DNA of 24,934 nt from Cochliopodium minus. Taxonomy: Eukaryota > Discosea > Himatismenida > Cochliopodiidae. The notes below the pieces were generated by a model, which searched no databases, had not been told where the DNA came from, and saw nothing but the letters and a program-made list of their open reading frames with translations. Shown in pieces: positions 20,539-24,934 of this stretch. The translations under genes were made by a program, and so were the position numbers. Numbering within the stretch: the stretch's first letter is position 1; every line of letters starts with the position of its first letter. The stretch covers positions 1 to 24,934 of the forward strand of contig JAMYWO010000454.1 in assembly GCA_024220525.1 (NCBI GenBank). The letters are read 5' to 3'.

Positions 20539-23500
20539 TCAAAACAACACACATTGGCCCGTTTCTTCTTCCAACTTTCGTAAAATGTTGGCAGCAAATT
20601 GGTTGCCCTTCTCTGCTGACTTTTGATAGAGTTGTATGGATTTCTGTATGTTTTGCGGAATACCTTCAGCACCATAATAATAAATACGAGCCAAATTCTT
20701 TACAAAAAAAATGATTTAAAAAATAAAAGAATTAAATTAAAAATCAAAATTTTTACATTCATAGCTTTTGTGTTTCCTTTTTTTATTTTAACAAAAATTA
20801 AATTAAATTTATTTAATAAAAGTTTGTTTAAAAATTGGTATACCAAGCTCAATGGCCTTTTCATAAAGTTCGACAGACTTGTTGATGTCTTTGGGAAAAT
20901 CATCAGCTCCATAGTTGTAAATGTAAGCGAGGTTCTAAAAAAAATTTAACAAAAAAATAATTAATGTTAAATAAAAAATTAAAAGAATTAAGATATTTAA
21001 TAATAATTTATTTTAAATAAAAAGGATTTTTTAAATTACGTTCATAGCAGAAGAGTTATTGAGTTGGATGGCTTGTTGGTAAAGATGAACAGCCTTTTTA
21101 GTGTCCTTTTGGATTCCTTCCGACCCATTCTTATAAATAGATGCCAAATTATCTAATAAAAAATCAAAAAGTTTTTTAAAAATTATTAAAAAATATAAAA
21201 AAAATTAAGTTAAAATAAATGAATATTAAAAAAAAAATATTAAATGAAAAAAAAAATGTTAATTAAAAAAATATTATTTAAAAATATTATTTAAAAAAAA
21301 ATATTACTGATAGCATCAGAATCACCTAAATCAATGGCTTTTTGATAGAGTTCAATGGCTCTGTTGATATCTTTTTGAACACCTTGAGCGCCATTATGAT
21401 AAATAGAAGCCAAATTATACCTTTGTATGTTACGTTACACAAACAAGAAATTAACATTTAATTTAATTTAATTTAATTGTTTTTTTTTTTTTGTTTTTAT
21501 TTCTTTTATTTCTTATTTTTTTTATTTTTATTTTTATTTTTTTTTTTTACAAGGCATCAGAGTTTCCTAACAAAATTGCTTTTTGATAAAGTTCTATTGC
21601 TTTTAGTACATTTTTAGTGATACCTAAATTGATCCATGAAAAAATTATTTGTTAAAAGTTTAATTTTTTAATTAAGAATTTTTAAATTTTTGATTTTTTT
21701 TAATTTTTATTTTTTATTTTTTAATTTTTAATTTTTATTTTTTAATTTTTAATTTTTAATTTTTATTTTTTAATTTTTAATTTTTAATTTTTAATTTTTA
21801 TTTTTCAATTTTTAATTTTTAATTTTAATTTTTTTAATTTTTATTTTTTTTACCTTCTGCACCATTGTGGTAGATTCTCGCCAAGTTGTTGTAAGAGGAG
21901 GAATTTTTCATTTTGATAGCATTCTCATAAAGTTGAACAGCCTTCTTAGGATTCTGTGGAATATCTTTAGTTCCATGGAAATAAATCAAAGCTAAATTCT
22001 TCAATAAAAATAAAAATAAAAATAAAATGGGTAAAATGAAAAAATTTAAAAAAAATGAAATGAAAAAATTTTTACATTCATGGCTTTTGAATTTCCTTTG
22101 CTGGATGACTAATTTAAAACAAAAATTTATTTATTTTTTAATTTTCATTTATTTTTATTTTTTTTAATTTTTATTTTTTATTTATTTTTATTTTTATTTT
22201 TTTATTTTTTAATTTTATTTTTATTTTTTAATTTTATTTTTATTTAAATTTTTATTTTTATTTTAATATTTATTTATTTTTACTTTTTCGTAAAGTTCAA
22301 TCGCTTTCGTGGTGTTTTGTGGAACATCTTCCGAGCCATTGTGATAAACTCTTTTTTTTTTAATTTTATTTTTGAAAAAAAAATTAATACAATAAAAAAA
22401 AAATAAAAAAAAAAATCTACCTTGCAAGATTAAACCTAAAAAAAAAAAAAAATCAAAAAAAAATATCAAAAAAAAATTAAAAAGAAAATAATACATGGCG
22501 TCAGGGTTTCCAAGTTCAGAGGCAGTCTCGTACAATTTGACCGCTCGAGGAAAATTTTTGGGTACTTCTTGGTATCCCTTAGAATACAAAAGTGCTCTAA
22601 AAAAAAAATTGTTTTGATAAAAATAAAAATTTTTTTTAATAAAAATAAAATAAAAATAAAAAATAAGAAATATTAAAAATAAAAATATTAAAAATAAAAA
22701 TATTAAAAAAAAGTTGCTACAAGTTGTTCATCGCACTCGCATTTCCAAGTTTGGATGCACATTCATAGAGTTCCACTGCACGCATGATGTCTTGTTTGAT
22801 TTCTCCTTCCCCAAAGTTATAGATGAAAGCCAAGTCTTATTTAAAAAAATTAAAAAGAAACAAAAAAAATTTAAAAGAAAGAAAATTAAAAAAATAAAAT
22901 GGAAAAAAAAAATAAAAATGAAAATAAAAATTAAAGAAAAAGAATTAAAGAAAAAGAATATTAAAATAAATATAAATAAATTAAAAAATAAAATGAATTA
23001 AAATAAAAAAATAAAAAATAAAAAATAAAAAATAAAGAAATAAATAAAAAATTAAAACCATTCATCGCATCAGTGTCACCCAACTCGATAGCTTTTTCGT
23101 AATAAAAAAGAGCTTGTTTGAAATTGAGAGGAAAAAGATCACCAAGACCATGTTTGTAAATGGAAGCAAGGTTGTAGGAGGCAGAGGCGTTTTTCAAGAG
23201 GGAGGCTTGTTGGTAAAGCTCCACTGCTTTGGAAATGTTCCTTTCTATTCCCCCTCCTCCTTGAAAGTATATGTATCCCAAATTGTTCATTGCCGAAACA
23301 TTTCCTTTACATAAATAAAAAATAAAAAATAAAAAATAAAAAATAAAAAATAAAAATAAAAAAATAAAGAATTGATAAAAAATAAAAAATAAAAAATCAC
23401 TCTACAACAAATAAAATAAATGAAAATAATAAAAAAAAATTTTAAAAAATAAAAAATAAAAAAATAAAACAAAATTTATGATTAAAATAAAAAATAATAA

Positions 23501-24934
23501 AATTACAATAAAATAAAATTAATAAAATGAAAAGTAGAGTAAAAAAATAAAGAAATAATCTCACTAAAAATCACTCAATTTGTTTAAAAATAAATTGAAA
23601 ATGAAAAATAAAACTTTTTAAAAAATAAAATAATAAAATGAAGAATAAAAAAAACTATAATAAAATAAAGAACAAAAAATTTTTATTTTATAGGAGAGAA
23701 AAGATTAATTTTCAAAAAAAAAAAGTTAATTTACCCATTTGTATGGCTTTTTCTAAAAGTTCTACAGCTTTTTGAACATTTTTCTGAACACCATTAGCAC
23801 CAACCATATAAATGGAAGCCAGGTTGTTCATTGCTTCAGTGTTGTCTAACACAATAAAAAATAAAAATAAATAAATAAAAATAAATAAATAAAAATAAAA
23901 AATAATGAAGAAAAAATAAAAATAAAGAGAATATAGAAAGAAAAAATTTAATCTTTTAAAAAAAATTAAAAAAAAAATTTAATGATAATTTAAAAAAATT
24001 TTTAAATCTTTATTTTTTTTTTACTAAGTTCTACTGCTTTTTCATATAATTTAACAGCTTTGGGACAATCTTGTTTCAAGTTATAAAGGCCAAGGAAATA
24101 TATGGAGGCGAGGTTGGTCATGCTGCTTGAGTTGCCCACTTTGATGGCACACTCGAACATCTTTATTGCCATCTGTATGTTTTGTTGAACTCCCTCCTCT
24201 CCATTTTGAAAAATAAGACCCAAATTCTAAAACAATTTAATTAGTTTAAATCATAAATTTAAATTAAATTAAAAATTAATCATAAATTAAATTAAAATTA
24301 AAAATTAATCATGAATTAAATTAAAATTAATTTTATTTTATTTCATTTTTTTTTTACATTCATAGAAGAAGAGTTGCCCGCTTCAGAAGACCTGTGATAA
24401 AGTTGCAAAGCTTTATTAATGTTTTTTGGAATACCCTCTTCTCCTTTATGGTAAATCAGTGCCAAATTATACATCGCAGAAATGTTTCCTGTAAAAAAAT
24501 TATTAATAATTAAATTATGAAAAAAAATAAAATAAATCAAAAAAATGAAAATAAAATAATTAAAATAAAAAATAATAAAATTTAAAATAAATCAAAAAAA
24601 TGAAAATTAAAAAATAATTAAATTAAATGAATTATAAATTGAAAAAAAAATAAAAAATAATAAATTTTAAAAAAATAATAAATTAAAAAAATGAAAATTA
24701 AAAAATAATTAAATTAAATGGATTATAAAAATTTTAATAAACCAGTTTCCACAGCTTGATGGTAAAGTTGGAGTGCTTTGTTCACATTTTTGGGGAATCC
24801 TTCCTCCCCATTTTTATAAACAAATGCGAGATTCTTCAAAAAAAAAAAAATTAATAGTAAATAAATAAAAATAAAAATAAAAATAAAAATAAAAATAAAA
24901 ATAAAAATAAAAATAAAAATAAAAATAAAAATAA
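20539..24934 (-). CDS. Sel1-repeat protein with CaaX-like C-terminus, 3' part (5' end beyond right edge)
   Basis: Seventeen exons in the window: 24833-24743, 24488-24358, 24226-24025, 23845-23735, 23304-23059, 22835-22721, 22596-22495, 22435-22421, 22350-22284, 22108-22076, 21998-21854, 21623-21551, 21420-21308, 21152-21040, 20934-20844, 20776-20757, 20697-20539. They encode 608 residues in one frame. These form 16 Sel1 repeats of about 36-38 residues with consensus NLA-IY-NG-EGI-KN--KA-ELY-KA-ELGN--AMN. Sel1 repeats are TPR-like helix pairs that stack into a scaffold; relatives include Sel1L/Hrd3 of ER-associated degradation, but no signal peptide or membrane segment is visible in this part. 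The last repeat runs into RKLEEETGQCVLF and TGA; CVLF is a plausible CaaX box. Most repeats are split by introns, often at the same two repeat positions. The left-edge gene has the same repeat type and exon boundary, so the two may be paralogues. Confidence 0.93.
20757..20776 (-). other. 20-nt microexon of the Sel1 gene
   Basis: Encodes the repeat junction NTKAMN plus two bases of the split Gly. It lies between the phase-1 ELG boundary and the phase-0 AMN boundary, so it equals the short inter-helix unit of one repeat. Confidence 0.8.
21670..21852. repeat. Intronic T-rich (TTTTTAA)-type tandem repeat
   Basis: Runs of TTTTTAATTTT and TTTTTATTTT on the plus strand inside the Sel1 gene. On the coding strand this intron is A-rich, the reverse of most introns in the window. 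Confidence 0.75.
22421..22435 (-). other. 15-nt microexon of the Sel1 gene
   Basis: GTTTAATCTTGCAAG, flanked by TTTAG and GTAGAT on the coding strand. It finishes a Met codon, encodes FNLA and starts an Arg codon, supplying the NLAR motif that opens the tenth repeat. Skipping it would keep the frame but delete this helix start. Confidence 0.8.
23305..23734 (-). other. 430-nt A/T-only intron of the Sel1 gene
   Basis: The longest intron in this gene. It contains simple A/T repeats and no ORF or RNA-like structure that I can support. Confidence 0.6.
24865..24934. repeat. Hexanucleotide repeat (AAAAAT)n at right edge
   Basis: A perfect 6-bp tandem array running to the window end, in the intron upstream of the first visible Sel1 exon. 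Both window ends are simple repeats. Confidence 0.9.

Noticed and set aside
22714-23001. Lys/Ile-rich plus-strand open frame
   Set aside because: It overlaps the antisense of a Sel1 exon and an A-rich intron; composition explains it.
1-24934. Reassigned nuclear stop codons
   Set aside because: Complete genes end at TAA (CK1, F-box/SPRY, MCMBP, RCC1) and TGA (type II membrane protein, Sel1) at family-appropriate positions.
1-24934. CRISPR arrays, tRNA or rRNA genes
   Set aside because: The repeats are short A/T microsatellites without unique spacers. I saw no tRNA-like TTCGA arm in a cloverleaf context and no rRNA-like GC-rich block.

Overview
The window is nuclear DNA of a very AT-rich, intron-dense microbial eukaryote. 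Exons stand out as islands of roughly 30-40% GC in nearly pure A/T. Introns follow GT...AG and are mostly 50-400 nt of short A/T runs. Genes lie close together on both strands, and TAA and TGA are both used as stops, so the nuclear code looks standard. The mix of Sel1, RCC1, RBR, F-box/SPRY, CK1 and DDX60-type genes with many introns fits a free-living protist (an Anaeramoeba-like metamonad or an amoeba-type lineage are guesses). The sequence alone does not fix the group. All exon models below were built by eye from splice sites, reading-frame phase and family alignment from memory.

Layout from left to right. 1-2464 (-): 5' part of a gene with an unfamiliar N-terminus, a possible PH-like domain and at least one Sel1 repeat, running off the left edge. 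2653-4115 (+): casein kinase 1, five exons, divergent from the previous gene. 4565-8842 (-): DDX60/Ski2-like DExH helicase, about ten exons. 9073-9913 (+): decayed LINE (non-LTR) reverse transcriptase fragment with a poly(A) tract and possible target-site duplication. 9939-10196 (+): small unknown ORF. 10270-10331: pentanucleotide repeat next to an N. 10382-12133 (-): RBR (Ariadne-type) E3 ubiquitin ligase, six exons, lacking the Ariadne domain. 12235-13582 (-): RCC1-repeat protein, six exons. 13706-15858 (+): F-box/SPRY protein, nine exons including one of 8 nt. 15938-19319 (-): MCM-binding protein (MCMBP), nine exons. 19477-20418 (+): single-exon type II membrane protein with coiled coil. 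20539-24934 (-): 3' part of a large Sel1-repeat gene, 17 exons and 16 repeats in the window, ending in a CaaX-like tail.

The genes do not form one pathway. Two (RBR ligase, F-box/SPRY) belong to ubiquitin transfer and flank an RCC1 protein. MCMBP serves replication-complex dynamics, the DDX60-like helicase RNA metabolism, and CK1 and the Sel1 proteins signalling or scaffolding. The most distinctive features are the fine exon structure (exons of 8, 15, 20, 30 and 33 nt, all phase-consistent), substitutions at usually invariant positions in CK1 and the RBR ligase, a frame break in the helicase that only a 19-nt intron-like segment resolves, and a predicted prenylation signal on a Sel1 protein.
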